This document shows, in pieces, positions 32,760-41,961 of a DNA stretch of 42,539 nt. The stretch spans positions 1 to 42,539 of the forward strand of contig CAXMNX010000063.1 in the NCBI GenBank assembly GCA_964194845.1, given 5' to 3'. Every line of letters begins with the position of its first letter. Within the stretch, counting starts at the first letter, position 1. The position numbers and the translations under genes were made by a program. The DNA comes from CAXMNX01 sp964194845 (GTDB lineage: Bacteria > Pseudomonadota > Alphaproteobacteria > Rhodobacterales > Rhodobacteraceae). Under the pieces are notes generated by a model. That model was not told where the DNA came from. It saw only the letters and a program-made list of their open reading frames with translations, and did not search any database.

Positions 32760-33755
32760 ATGACAATCGGCCCCTATCCAGCGACAAGGTTCCGCCGCAC
32801 CAAGCGGCTGGATGCGCTGCGCCGCCTGGTGCGCGAGGCAACGCTCAGCGTTGACGATCTGATCTGGCCGATTTTCCTGCGCGAAGGCGACAACGCAGAA
32901 ACGCCGGTTTCCTCGATGCCGGGTGTCGCACGGCTGACGATTGACCGCGCCGTCCGAGCAGCCGAAGAAGCCGCCCAACTTGGCATACCGGCGATCTGCC
33001 TCTTTCCCTACATCGACACCACGTTCAAAACGGAGACTTGCGACGAAGCCTGGAGCCCCGACAACCTCTCGAACCGGGCAACCCGCGCCATCAAGGCGTC
33101 GTTCCCCGAGATTGCGGTGATGACCGACGTCGCCCTCGACCCCTATAACATCAACGGCCACGACGGGCTGGTTCGTGACGGCGTCGTTCTCAACGACGCA
33201 TCCGTTGAAGCGCTGGTGAAAATGGCTGTCGCTCAGGCCGAGGCGGGCGTGGATATTCTAGGCCCCTCCGATATGATGGACGGTCGGATCGGCGCAATGC
33301 GAACCGCGCTCGAAGCCGCGGGCCTGCACGACACCTGCATTCTCAGCTATGCCGCCAAATACGCGAGCGCTTTCTATGGCCCGTTTCGCGATGCGGTGGG
33401 CGCATCCGGGTTGCTAACCGGTGACAAGAAAACCTATCAGATGGACCCCGGCAATTCCGACGAGGCGCTGCGTCTCGTGGAACGCGACCTCCAGGAAGGC
33501 GCTGACATGGTGATGATCAAACCCGGACTGCCCTATCTCGATATTTGCCGCCGGGTGAAAGACACCTTTGGCGCGCCCACATTCGCCTATCAGGTCTCGG
33601 GCGAGTTTGCGATGATCCGGGCGGCGGCACAGAACGGCTGGATTGACGGCGAAAAGGCGGTCATGGAAAGCCTGCTGGCCTTCAAGCGCGCAGGCTGCGA
33701 CGGCATCCTGACCTATTTCGCGCCCGAGATCGCCAAGGCGCTGAAATCCGCCTGA
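32760..33755 (+). CDS. hemB: Delta-aminolevulinic acid dehydratase (porphobilinogen synthase)
   Basis: Condenses two 5-aminolevulinates to porphobilinogen in haem and, where present, bacteriochlorophyll synthesis. From ATG 32760 the protein is 331 aa, with 'RLDALRRLVREATLSVDDLIWPIF' at the N-terminus, 'TDVALDPYNINGHDG' (about 122-136), and 'SYAAKYASAFYGPFR' with Lys200 and 'MIKPGLPYLD' with Schiff-base Lys254. The metal site lacks the Cys-rich loop of zinc enzymes; it reads 'DPYNINGHDG', as in magnesium/alkali-type enzymes of this group. The length is normal. Confidence 0.96.
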   Translation: MTIGPYPATRFRRTKRLDALRRLVREATLSVDDLIWPIFLREGDNAETPVSSMPGVARLTIDRAVRAAEEAAQLGIPAICLFPYIDTTFKTETCDEAWSPDNLSNRATRAIKASFPEIAVMTDVALDPYNINGHDGLVRDGVVLNDASVEALVKMAVAQAEAGVDILGPSDMMDGRIGAMRTALEAAGLHDTCILSYAAKYASAFYGPFRDAVGASGLLTGDKKTYQMDPGNSDEALRLVERDLQEGADMVMIKPGLPYLDICRRVKDTFGAPTFAYQVSGEFAMIRAAAQNGWIDGEKAVMESLLAFKRAGCDGILTYFAPEIAKALKSA

Positions 33756-33870
33756 TTCTCTCGCAACTGCTACTATAGAGGGTGACTCTGCGATATTGCT
33801 CCCCTATACTTAGCGCCGAACGGCCAGATAAGGCCGTCGCGAGGCAACTGAGAGCAATGAGGTTTTCCAA

Positions 33871-34428
33871 ATGACACGCATACCCCGCCGCGCGGTGCTT
33901 TCCGGCACCGCCGCCACGCTGGCCCTCGCGGCCTGCGGCAACGGCATTGGCAGCGAAGGTCCGGCTAAATTGGACGCGCGCGTCGATGCGACACTGAATT
34001 TCCTTGATAATCAATATCCCGGAACGCGCGACCTGCACGACAATTCCGCTGGGATGTTGATCATGCCACTTGTCACCGAAGCCAGCTTTGGATTTGGCGC
34101 TTCCTACGGGCGTGGCGCGCTGCGCGTGAACGAGACGTCCGTGGATTATTATTCCGCAGCGCAAGCCAGCTTTGGCATCCAGGCAGGCGCCCAGCAATAC
34201 GCCCATGTGCTTTTCTTCATGACCGAAGAAGCGCTGGCCGAGTTTCGCGCGTCCCAGGGCTGGGCGGCTGGAGCGGACATGGAATATGCGATCAATGATC
34301 GTGGCGCGAACCTGTCGGCGGAAACAACGACCGTCCTGACCCCGGTGATTGCGGTCATTTTCGGTCAGGCCGGGCTTATTGCCGGGGCGTCGGTCGAAGG
34401 CACAAAATATACGCGGATCATTCCTTAA
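33871..34428 (+). CDS. SYLF/YSC84-domain lipoprotein
   Basis: A 185-aa protein with a twin-arginine-like start ('MTRIPRRAVLSGTAATLALA') and a lipobox Leu-Ala-Ala-Cys22, so exported and lipid-anchored. The mature part is a SYLF-type domain: 'LDNQYPGTRDLHDNSAGMLIMP', 'ASFGFGASYGRGALRV', 'YYSAAQASFGIQAGAQQYAHVLFF' and 'EGTKYTRIIP'. SYLF domains bind lipids in eukaryotes; the bacterial role is unclear. A GAGG site lies 9 bases upstream. The stop codon lies inside a repeat element. Confidence 0.88.
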   Translation: MTRIPRRAVLSGTAATLALAACGNGIGSEGPAKLDARVDATLNFLDNQYPGTRDLHDNSAGMLIMPLVTEASFGFGASYGRGALRVNETSVDYYSAAQASFGIQAGAQQYAHVLFFMTEEALAEFRASQGWAAGADMEYAINDRGANLSAETTTVLTPVIAVIFGQAGLIAGASVEGTKYTRIIP

Positions 34429-34541
34429 AGCGGATTGCGTTTTCAATGAAACACTATGCATCAGGATTTGCGTTCGAAATCAGCAGGATGCTGATTGAGA
34501 GGCAGCGAATTTTGATTCCAAGCTAACGCATTCCGCCTTAA
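34425..34541. repeat. 117-bp element with 17-bp terminal inverted repeats
   Basis: TTAAAGCGGATTGCGTT (34425-34441) is repeated inverted as AACGCATTCCGCCTTAA (34525-34541) with two mismatches. A perfect internal 7-bp hairpin (34479-34485 with 34489-34495) lies between. The ends, size and internal hairpin resemble a miniature inverted-repeat element or a dispersed intergenic palindrome. It overlaps the stop codon of the SYLF gene, so it supplies the end of that gene. Confidence 0.6.
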
Positions 34542-34610
34542 TAGTGCGAACTTTCCGTTAAGTTTCTGATAGTTGGACCGTGACGTTCAGCCAGATCAAT
34601 GACTTGTAGC

Positions 34611-34638
34611 AAAAATGTTTCGCGCGCGAAACATTTTT
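34611..34638. terminator. Perfect 28-bp palindrome, bidirectional terminator
   Basis: AAAAATGTTTCGCG (34611-34624) is followed directly by its exact complement (34625-34638). It gives an RNA hairpin with a GC-rich top, an A-run on one side and a T-run on the other, on both strands. It lies 10 bp after the end of the MFS pseudogene and 183 bp after the SYLF gene, with which that gene converges, so it can end transcription from both sides. Confidence 0.75.
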
Positions 34639-34648
34639 GGTGCGTCAT

Positions 34649-35827
34649 TTATTCGGCCTGACGTTCATTACCTGAGGCCTCGTTAACCATTGCCACGCGC
34701 CCGAAGCCCAAAAGCGCGATCAACGCCGCCAGATGGAACGCGCCACCCAGATAAAACGCCGCTGCAGCGGTTCCGAAGGCATCTGAGAACACTCCGGCCA
34801 ATACCGGACTGCTGACGAAACACGCATAGTAAACGACAAAGAAAAGGCCCATGCCCATAGGCCGCGGCTCGGGTGGCAATGCGATGGCGGGAAGGCTCAT
34901 GATCGCTCCGGCAACCGCACCGACGGCTGCCCCCAGCCCGATGAGGACAAGCGGATTTCCCGGCAACAAAGCCACCAGCGGGGTCAGTGTGGCCATCGCG
35001 ACAATTCCAACTGCGATCAGCAATTGCCGACGCCCGAAGCGGTCGGCAAACCATCCCCCGAACGGGGTAACCAGCGCCGTTGCCTACAGGACCAGACTGG
35101 TGCGGCGCGCGGCTTCTTCCAGCTCAAAACCCTCTTCCACCAGAAATGCGGCGCCAAACCCGAAGACCACCGCAAAACCGGCGTTGGTGAACCCCCAAAC
35201 CAGGCCCGACAGCAAAGCGGCATATGTCTCGCGCCGATCCAGCCGCCGCTTCCTGGACGCAGCACTTTGCTTCGCGGGCGCGCGATAAAGCACCAGCACG
35301 AGCACCGCGAAAATCGCCGATAGGATTGCGATCCCCAAAAATACTGCTGTCAGTCCAAATGCCTGGAACACCGGCGGCAAGACGACCAGCGACAATGCGA
35401 TCCCCAGCGGCCATGAATTGATGTAAATGCCCATCGCTGTGGAAATTTCACGGCCCGCAAACCAATCTGCCACCATTTTGGTCATCAGCATATTCAGCAT
35501 GATGCCGCCGACACCTGCGATAAGCTGGCCCGTCAGGAATAATGCCCAGTCCGGCGCGACGGCCATCAAGGCACCACCAAAGGCCATCAGCCCAAGCGAT
35601 GCCGCGACAACCTGGCGTTCGCCAAAACGTGCGCCAATGGCCGAGCCCGGCAGTGCGACTACAATACCCGGCAGGAAATAAAGACCAATGGCAAAGCCGA
35701 TCTCGGCAAGACCGACCGAGTATACCTGGGTCAATCCCGGGCCAAGCGACCCTACGGTCTGAAATTGCACAGCCATGATCGTTCGCGCCGCGAATAGCAG
35801 CGCCAGAATGGCCCAGCGATTGGTCAT
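34649..35827 (-). pseudogene. MFS transporter interrupted by one in-frame amber codon
   Basis: The two halves lie in the same frame: residues 1-247 (35827-35087) and the rest (35083-34652), separated only by a TAG at 35086-35084. The sequence around the stop continues the family pattern directly ('SLVL', stop, 'ATALVTPFGGWFADRFGRRQ', MFS motif A), so a CAG-to-TAG change of a glutamine is the simplest explanation. The whole would be 392 aa with 12 helices. 'GFAIGLYFLPGIVVALPGSAIGARFGERQ' is motif A of the first half. It lies 9 bp after the reductase gene and was probably co-transcribed. A sequencing error is possible. Confidence 0.8.
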
Positions 35828-35836
35828 CTGATGAAC

Positions 35837-36709
35837 TCAGCCAAGTGCTCGCAGCCGTCTGAACAGGCTCGACGTATCCCACCGCCCGCCGCCCATTTTC
35901 TGCAGGTCCTTGTAGAACTGGTCAACCAGTGCCGTCACCGGCAGGCTGGCACCGGTATCGTTGGCCGTCGCCAGACAGATCCCTAAGTCCTTGCGCATCC
36001 AGTCGACCGCGAACCCATGTTCAAAATGATCGTCCAGCATGGTTTCGTACCGGTTCGCCATCTGCCATGACCCCGCCGCGCCCTGGCTGATCACTTCGAT
36101 GACTGCGCGACCGTCCAGGCCGGCTTTCTCGGCGAAATGCAGGGCTTCAGACAATCCCTGCACCAGCCCGGCAATCGCGATCTGATTGGCCATTTTGGTC
36201 ATCTGGCCCGCGCCACTGTCACCGATGCGCCGACAGATCTTGGCATACGCCTGCATGATTGGTTCGCTGCGGTCATAAGCGCCCTGATCACCGCCGCACA
36301 TGATCGAAAGCTGGCCGTTCTCCGCCCCCGCCTGCCCGCCTGAAATGGGCGCGTCGACGAATGAGACGTTTAGTTCGTCCGCCGCTTTGTAAAGCTCGCG
36401 TGTGACCGCAGCGGATACCGTGGTGTGATCAACAAAGACCGATCCGGCGGCCATGCCCTGAAGCGCGCCATCTTCGCCCAGACAGATGGACCGCAGATCA
36501 TCGTCATTGCCGACGCAGGCCATAACGAAATCAGCGCCCTGCGCTGCCTCGAGCGGCGTTCCGGCGTCGTTGCCATCGTGGGTTTCGACCCAGGCATCGG
36601 CCTTTGCGCGGGTGCGGTTATAGACCGTGATTTCGTGGCCTGCGGCCTTCAGATGCCCGGCCATCGGAAACCCCATTACTCCAAGCCCGAGAAATGCGCA
36701 TTTTGCCAT
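35837..36709 (-). CDS. NAD(P)-dependent beta-hydroxyacid dehydrogenase
   Basis: A 290-aa member of the 3-hydroxyisobutyrate dehydrogenase / tartronate semialdehyde reductase family. The Rossmann motif is Gly8-x-Gly10-x-x-Gly13 in 'FLGLGVMGFPMAGHL'. The substrate motif is 'DAPISGGQAGAENGQLSIMCGG' (119-140) and catalytic Lys172 is in 'GAGQMTKMANQI'. Tartronate semialdehyde, 3-hydroxyisobutyrate or succinic semialdehyde cannot be told apart here. The adjoining MFS gene may have carried the substrate. It is divergent from the penicillin-acylase gene. Confidence 0.9.
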   Translation of the reverse strand: MAKCAFLGLGVMGFPMAGHLKAAGHEITVYNRTRAKADAWVETHDGNDAGTPLEAAQGADFVMACVGNDDDLRSICLGEDGALQGMAAGSVFVDHTTVSAAVTRELYKAADELNVSFVDAPISGGQAGAENGQLSIMCGGDQGAYDRSEPIMQAYAKICRRIGDSGAGQMTKMANQIAIAGLVQGLSEALHFAEKAGLDGRAVIEVISQGAAGSWQMANRYETMLDDHFEHGFAVDWMRKDLGICLATANDTGASLPVTALVDQFYKDLQKMGGGRWDTSSLFRRLRALG

Positions 36710-36783
36710 TCGGTCCTCCCTTGTGTTCGTCCGGCGTGCGGGCTTTACCTAAAGGACCCTCAACCGCAGTCAACAAGGCTCAT

Positions 36784-39249
36784 ATGGTTCATCTCTTTCG
36801 ATGGCTAGTCCGCATCGCCACAGGCCTTATCCTTTTGGCGCTGGCGATGGGCGTTTTGCTCTATTGGTTTTTCTCGCGTTCCATCCCCGATTACGGAGAA
36901 ACGCTGAGCGTTGCCGGAATTTCTGCCCCGGTCGAGATCGTGAGGGACAACGCCAGCGTGCCGCATATTTTCGGGGCCAGCGATACAGATGTTTATTTCG
37001 GTCTTGGACTTGCCCATGCGCAGGATCGCTTGTGGCAGATGCTGATGCTGCGGCGCACGGCGCAAGGGCGTCTGTCCGAAATGTTCGGGCCGAGTACTGT
37101 CAAAGTTGACGACCTTTTGCGGCGTCTTGATCTTTATCCGCTTTCGGTGAAATCGGTCGAGGTGCTGGATCAATACACTCAAGGCGCGCTCGACGCCTAT
37201 TCGGCCGGGGTCAACACCTGGTTGAAGGAAGTCAATATCGGTGCCCGGGGCAGAGGCGCGCCCGAATTTTGGCTGTTTAAGCCGGAGATTGCACTCTGGC
37301 AGCCCGCCGACAGCGTTGCTGTCGGAAAATTGATGTCTTTGAACCTGGCCAGTCATGTTCAGGCCGAGGTCTTGCGCGCCCGTGTATCGCTATTGCTGCC
37401 TGAAGCGCGGTTGGCCGACATTCTGCCGGACACACCGGGACAAGGTGTGGTCGAGCTTCCTGATTATGCCAGCCTGTTCGATACGCCGCTGCCGCGTTTC
37501 GCTGCGAAATCAAATGGACCCCGCGACCGGCTTTCGCCGTTGCCGCCGCGCGGCCTGGCGGGGGCTTCAAACGCCTGGGCCGCCGCACCGGCGCGGTCTG
37601 CGGCAGGTGGCACGCTTTTGGCCAACGACCCGCACCTTGGGTTCACAGCACCCTCGATCTGGTATCTTGCCCGGCTTGAATTAGCCTCGGGCGGTATCAT
37701 CGGTGCGTCGATTCCCGGCGCGCCAGTGCTGTTGGTGGGGCGTTCCAACGATCTGGGTTGGGGGCTGACCTATGCCTATGTCGACGATCAGGACATATAT
37801 TTCGAAAAGCTGAACCCGGATAACCCCGAAGAGGTGCTGACCCCCAAAGGCTGGAAACCGCTTCGCTCGCGTCGCTCCATTGTCAACGTCAAAGGCTCGG
37901 ACCCCGTCACGCTGACGCTTCGCTGGTCCGAGAACGGACCGATACTACCTAGATCACATTTTGACCTGAAAACAATCACCCCGACCGGGCATGTGGCGTC
38001 GCTGGCCTGGACCGCGCTTTCACCTTCTGACACGTCTATACAGGCTCTGATGTCGATCATGCGGTCGGGAAATGTGGACCAGGCCATCGCGGCGGGTGAG
38101 GACTTTCTTGGGGCGGCGCAAAATCTGATGTTGGTCGATCGCGAACGGATCGCGATGAAGGTCATTGGCGCAATTCCACGCCGTGCGGCGCGACACCAAA
38201 CCAAAGGTCGCCTGCCCGCACCCGGCTGGCTGGCAGTGAACCGTTGGCAGGGGCGATTGAGTTATTCTGCCAACCCTGAATACCTCGACCCCGAGGGCGG
38301 CATTCTGGCGAACACTAACAACAAGACAATCGACCGTCCTTTCCCGCTGCATGTGAGTTACGAATGGGGCGATACCCAACGAATTCAACGGCTTAGAAAA
38401 CTGATGCAGACCCGTGAGGTCCACACGCGTGAAAGCTTTATTGAAGCACAGCTCGATACCGTTTCGGTGACCGCGCGCACGCTTTTGCCGCTGGTCGCGC
38501 GCGATCTTTGGTTCAGGGGCGAAGCCGCGCCCGTAGGCACGATCGAGCGGCAACGCAAACGCGCACTGGACCTGCTTGCTGAGTGGAACGGCGAGATGAA
38601 CGAGCATCTGCCGGAACCGCTGATTTATTCGGCCTGGATGCGCGCACTTCAGGATCGGCTGATCAAAGACGAACTTGGCCCGCTGAGCCAGGAGTTTCCA
38701 CGCCCCGGACCGATTTTTCTGGAACGGGTGTTTCGCGACATCGACGGCGCCGCCATATGGTGCGATGTGATCCAGTCGGCACTGGTTGAGACCTGTTCGG
38801 ACATGGCGCAGCTTTCGCTGGATGACGCGCTTCTTTGGATCGACGAGCGATACGGCCAGGCACTGGAATCGCTTCGCTGGGGCGATACCCATCAGGCGAC
38901 GCACGACCATGCCGTTCTTGGCGATATTGGCTGGATCGGCTGGCTGGTCAATATCCGGCAATCCACCAGCGGCGGCGATAACACGTTGCAACGCGGAAGG
39001 TCGGCTGGCAGCGATCCAGATCCGTTTCTGAATGTGCATGGTGCCGGATATCGGGGCGTTTATGATTTTGCTGACCCCGACAGCTCGGTCTTTATTATTT
39101 CAACCGGGCAATCGGGGCATCCGCTTAGCCGACATTACGACGATCTGGGCGAGCTTTGGCGGCGCGGCGAATATATCCCGATGACGCTGGATCCGGCACT
39201 GGCGCGGGCCGGTGCGGTGGGCGTGACCCGGCTTATTCCCGAGAACTGA
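36784..39249 (+). CDS. Penicillin acylase family hydrolase
   Basis: An 821-aa Ntn-hydrolase precursor from ATG 36784, with an N-terminal membrane helix or signal anchor (about residues 11-30). It has the alpha-subunit-like part with 'VPHIFGASDTDVYFGLGLAHAQDRLWQM' (60-86), then the linker and the autocatalytic nucleophile Ser262 in 'GASNAWAAAP'. The family blocks 'LLANDPHLGFTAPSIWYLARLE' and 'GWGLTYAYVDDQDIYFE' follow. The enzyme should process itself into two chains. Substrates could be acyl-homoserine lactones, beta-lactams or other amides; the family does not fix this. Confidence 0.9.
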   Translation: MVHLFRWLVRIATGLILLALAMGVLLYWFFSRSIPDYGETLSVAGISAPVEIVRDNASVPHIFGASDTDVYFGLGLAHAQDRLWQMLMLRRTAQGRLSEMFGPSTVKVDDLLRRLDLYPLSVKSVEVLDQYTQGALDAYSAGVNTWLKEVNIGARGRGAPEFWLFKPEIALWQPADSVAVGKLMSLNLASHVQAEVLRARVSLLLPEARLADILPDTPGQGVVELPDYASLFDTPLPRFAAKSNGPRDRLSPLPPRGLAGASNAWAAAPARSAAGGTLLANDPHLGFTAPSIWYLARLELASGGIIGASIPGAPVLLVGRSNDLGWGLTYAYVDDQDIYFEKLNPDNPEEVLTPKGWKPLRSRRSIVNVKGSDPVTLTLRWSENGPILPRSHFDLKTITPTGHVASLAWTALSPSDTSIQALMSIMRSGNVDQAIAAGEDFLGAAQNLMLVDRERIAMKVIGAIPRRAARHQTKGRLPAPGWLAVNRWQGRLSYSANPEYLDPEGGILANTNNKTIDRPFPLHVSYEWGDTQRIQRLRKLMQTREVHTRESFIEAQLDTVSVTARTLLPLVARDLWFRGEAAPVGTIERQRKRALDLLAEWNGEMNEHLPEPLIYSAWMRALQDRLIKDELGPLSQEFPRPGPIFLERVFRDIDGAAIWCDVIQSALVETCSDMAQLSLDDALLWIDERYGQALESLRWGDTHQATHDHAVLGDIGWIGWLVNIRQSTSGGDNTLQRGRSAGSDPDPFLNVHGAGYRGVYDFADPDSSVFIISTGQSGHPLSRHYDDLGELWRRGEYIPMTLDPALARAGAVGVTRLIPEN

Positions 39250-39323
39250 GGCGCGGCAACGCACTTTCCCCTTTGTTACCTGTTTCGCTGCGGCTACTAT
39301 CGCCGTAGGGCAAGGAGCAGGAC

Positions 39324-40325
39324 ATGCCGTTTTCCGTTTGGGCGCGAGGGGACAGTTCGACCGCGAATAATTCGTCGTTGAATGTCCAAGGCACCGGTCA
39401 GCAGCCCACTGTTCTTCTGACCTTTCAGGCCGCTTCCGGCGGCGGTGACGAAAAGCTGGAGTTCAACGACGGCAATCCGGATCCCGATACCGTTGTCCTT
39501 GCGGACCTCGACGGAGACGGGATCGACGAGGAATATACCTTTACGCTGGAATTTGGCGGGTATCTGCCGCAGTCCAATAAACTGAACGGTGTTGGCCCGA
39601 ACAACACCGATCTGCGCGGCGAAGAGATTATGGTGCTGACGCTTTCTGACGGCACGCGGTTGTTTTTTGTAATCAACAGCGACGGGTCGATGGAATGGTT
39701 TGATATCATGGAGGATTTTCCGAACGGTGCCCATAGCATCGGCAACATCTACATGTGTTATGCGGCCGGAACTATGATCGAAACGCCAAAGGGACTGATC
39801 GCAGTTGAAGACCTTGGCGAGGGTGATTTTGTCACGACGCTTAGCGGTCAGGCTGCGCGGATCGTTCACGTCGCAAGTCGCGATATTCGCGCCAGCGAGA
39901 TGCGGGCATTTCCGGGCCTGCGGCCGGTGATAGTCCCCGGCGATCCGGCAGTGGGTGGTGACCTGATTGTGTCGCCGCTGCACCGGGTGATCGTGCGGGG
40001 CGCGGAGTTGGAGCAACTTTTCGGTCTAAGCACCGCCTTTGTTGCGGCGCGTGATGCACCGAACGCGCGACCCGCGCCGGTTGGCGATCTGACTTATGCG
40101 CATTTTCTTTGCGAGGACCACGTTGCGGTGATGGCAAACGGCTGCGAAAGCGAAAGCCTGTTTCCGGGCGATGTGGCACTTTATGCCATGGGGCCGAGTG
40201 AGCGCGATGCGGTTTTGTCAAAGTTAAGCGACTGGCCGCAACGAACAGCTTTTCCCTGCCTGACATCGCGCGAGGCGGCGGTATTGCGCGAGGCGGTTCA
40301 AAGCCGTGAGAAACGTTCGGCCTGA
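39324..40325 (+). CDS. Hint-domain protein, probably exported
   Basis: A 333-aa protein preceded by AAGGAG 8 bases upstream of its ATG. The N-terminal part (1-140) is acidic, with a calcium-loop-like 'DLDGDGIDEE' (61-70). From Cys145 in 'MCYAAGTMIETPKGLIAVED' there is a Hint (Hedgehog/intein) domain, with block-B-like 'SPLHRVIVRG' and His220. There is no splice-end Asn-Cys, so intein-type splicing is unlikely; cleavage at Cys145 or a structural role is possible. Proteins of this Hint_2 type are frequent in Rhodobacteraceae and are often type-I secreted. The gene overlaps hflX by 28 bases in convergent orientation. Confidence 0.8.
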   Translation: MPFSVWARGDSSTANNSSLNVQGTGQQPTVLLTFQAASGGGDEKLEFNDGNPDPDTVVLADLDGDGIDEEYTFTLEFGGYLPQSNKLNGVGPNNTDLRGEEIMVLTLSDGTRLFFVINSDGSMEWFDIMEDFPNGAHSIGNIYMCYAAGTMIETPKGLIAVEDLGEGDFVTTLSGQAARIVHVASRDIRASEMRAFPGLRPVIVPGDPAVGGDLIVSPLHRVIVRGAELEQLFGLSTAFVAARDAPNARPAPVGDLTYAHFLCEDHVAVMANGCESESLFPGDVALYAMGPSERDAVLSKLSDWPQRTAFPCLTSREAAVLREAVQSREKRSA

Positions 40326-41572
40326 ACATCGCTCCAGCGCACGGTGAAACGTGTGCCGGTTTTGGTCTCGGTTTCTTCGACAACTACACCCTGCTCGTAT
40401 AGCCAGGCCCGGCGGCGTCCGTCCTGGTGTTTGAGCGTGACTGTGTGACTGCGATTGTCCCTGTCCAGCTGCTGCGCAATGGCCTTGGTCAGCGGGTCGA
40501 GGCCGTTTTTGGTGACCGCTGACGTCACGATGATGTTTCCCAACCGTTTTGCCGTAGTCCGAAGCGCTGTGCGGTCTTTGGGCGAAAGCTGATCAACTTT
40601 GTTCCAAACCTCGATCACGGCACGGTCGGAGCCGACGCCAAGCTCTTCCAGAATGGCGACGACATCGCCCTGCTGCGCGTCAGTTTCGGGATGGGCGATA
40701 TCGCGGACGTGAAGGATGAGATCTGCCGAGAGCACCTCTTCAAGAGTGGCGCGGAATGCGGCGACAAGCTGGGTGGGAAGATCCGAGATGAACCCAACCG
40801 TGTCGGACAGGATCACATCGGGTCCGGTGGGCAGTGTGATCGCGCGCATGGTCGGGTCGAGCGTCGCGAAAAGCATATCCTTCGCCAGCACATCTGCGCC
40901 GGTTAGCCGGTTGAAAATGGTTGATTTCCCGGTGTTCGTGTAGCCGACGAGCGCGACGATAGGGTAAGGCACTTTGGCACGCGCGGCGCGGTGGAGGTTG
41001 CGGGTTTTCACTACCTTGGTCAGCTGACGCTTCAGGCGGGTCAGTTGGTCGTCAATGGCGCGGCGGTCGGCTTCGATCTGCGTCTCGCCGGGGCCGCCGA
41101 CAAAGCCCAATCCGCCGCGCTGGCGTTCCAGGTGCGTCCAGGCGCGCACGAGGCGGGTTCGCTGGTAGCTGAGAGCGGCCATTTCAACTTGTAGCACGCC
41201 TTCGCGGGTCGCGGCGCGGTCGGAGAATATCTCGAGGATCAGCCCGGTGCGATCGAGAAGTTTTGTCTTCCACGCGCGTTCGAGATTGCGCTGCTGGACC
41301 GGTGTGACCGGGCCGTCAATCAGAACAAGCTCGATCTCCTCGGCCGCGATTTTCCGGGCCAGGTCGGCGATTTTGCCGGTGCCAAAGAGCTTGCCCGGAC
41401 TGAGCTTCGCCAGACGAACAATGCTTGCGTCAATGATGTCTAACCCGGGCAGCGCCTCGGCCAATGCCACGGCTTCGTCCAGCGCAAAACCCGCATCGCG
41501 GCGTGCGGAGTTCGACGTAAACTCGGGATGCAGAACGAGCGCGCGGGTGAGCCGCGCGTCGTCACTGTTCAC
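40298..41572 (-). CDS. hflX: Ribosome-associated GTPase HflX
   Basis: HflX splits stalled or heat-damaged ribosomes. The 424-aa protein has the N-terminal HflX domain (about 20-190, 'IDGPVTPVQQRNLE', 'FVGGPGETQIEADRR') and the GTPase domain with G1 'GYTNTGKST' (about 208-216) and 'DTVGFI'. 'NKVD' and the C-terminal extension are also present. It lies 2 bp after hfq, the classic hfq-hflX operon. Confidence 0.96.
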   Translation of the reverse strand: MNSDDARLTRALVLHPEFTSNSARRDAGFALDEAVALAEALPGLDIIDASIVRLAKLSPGKLFGTGKIADLARKIAAEEIELVLIDGPVTPVQQRNLERAWKTKLLDRTGLILEIFSDRAATREGVLQVEMAALSYQRTRLVRAWTHLERQRGGLGFVGGPGETQIEADRRAIDDQLTRLKRQLTKVVKTRNLHRAARAKVPYPIVALVGYTNTGKSTIFNRLTGADVLAKDMLFATLDPTMRAITLPTGPDVILSDTVGFISDLPTQLVAAFRATLEEVLSADLILHVRDIAHPETDAQQGDVVAILEELGVGSDRAVIEVWNKVDQLSPKDRTALRTTAKRLGNIIVTSAVTKNGLDPLTKAIAQQLDRDNRSHTVTLKHQDGRRRAWLYEQGVVVEETETKTGTRFTVRWSDVQAERFSRL

Positions 41573-41574
41573 GC

Positions 41575-41808
41575 TTATTCTTCGCCGTCGTAAAGGTTGA
41601 TCGGCTGCGAGGGCATAATCGTTGAAATGGCATGTTTATATACAAGCTGTGATTGCCCGTCGCGCCGCAAAAGCACGCAAAAATTATCAAACCAAGTGAT
41701 GACGCCTTGAAGTTTCACACCGTTAATGAGGAAAATTGTGACCGGAACCTTCGTCTTTCTGACGTGGTTCAGAAAGGCATCCTGTAAATTCTGTCTGTCC
41801 GTCGCCAT
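41575..41808 (-). CDS. hfq: RNA chaperone Hfq
   Basis: Hfq pairs small RNAs with mRNAs. The 77-aa protein from ATG 41808 begins 'MATDRQNLQDAFLNHVRKTK' and has the Sm1 motif 'VPVTIFLINGVKLQGVITWFD' and the Sm2 motif 'YKHAISTIMP'. A start three codons upstream at 41817 is also possible. Rhodobacterial Hfq is short and lacks the long acidic tail of the E. coli protein; this one ends 'NLYDGEE'. It is transcribed with hflX. Confidence 0.96.
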   Translation of the reverse strand: MATDRQNLQDAFLNHVRKTKVPVTIFLINGVKLQGVITWFDNFCVLLRRDGQSQLVYKHAISTIMPSQPINLYDGEE

Positions 41809-41961
41809 GAGTTTCATTGCCTATTTTTCTTGCCACCGGTCGCGCCTTCTGACGCGCCGGGTTTTATGGGCATACTATGGATCGTCAAATCTCTGGTGGC
41901 CAGCCCAAAATGTGGCCGAAACGGACCCGATATCTACCGAAAATCAGCTATTTCCGGTGCC

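Noticed and set aside
35084..35086. Amber codon in the MFS gene as recoding (pyrrolysine or programmed read-through)
   Set aside because: No recoding structure is visible and the site fits a simple CAG-to-TAG change.
38020..39039. 339-aa minus-strand open frame
   Set aside because: Antisense to the penicillin-acylase-family gene, which has all family blocks.
39324..40325. Inteins in the Hint-domain gene
   Set aside because: No extein-like C-terminal part and no His-Asn/Cys splice end, so a splicing intein is not supported.
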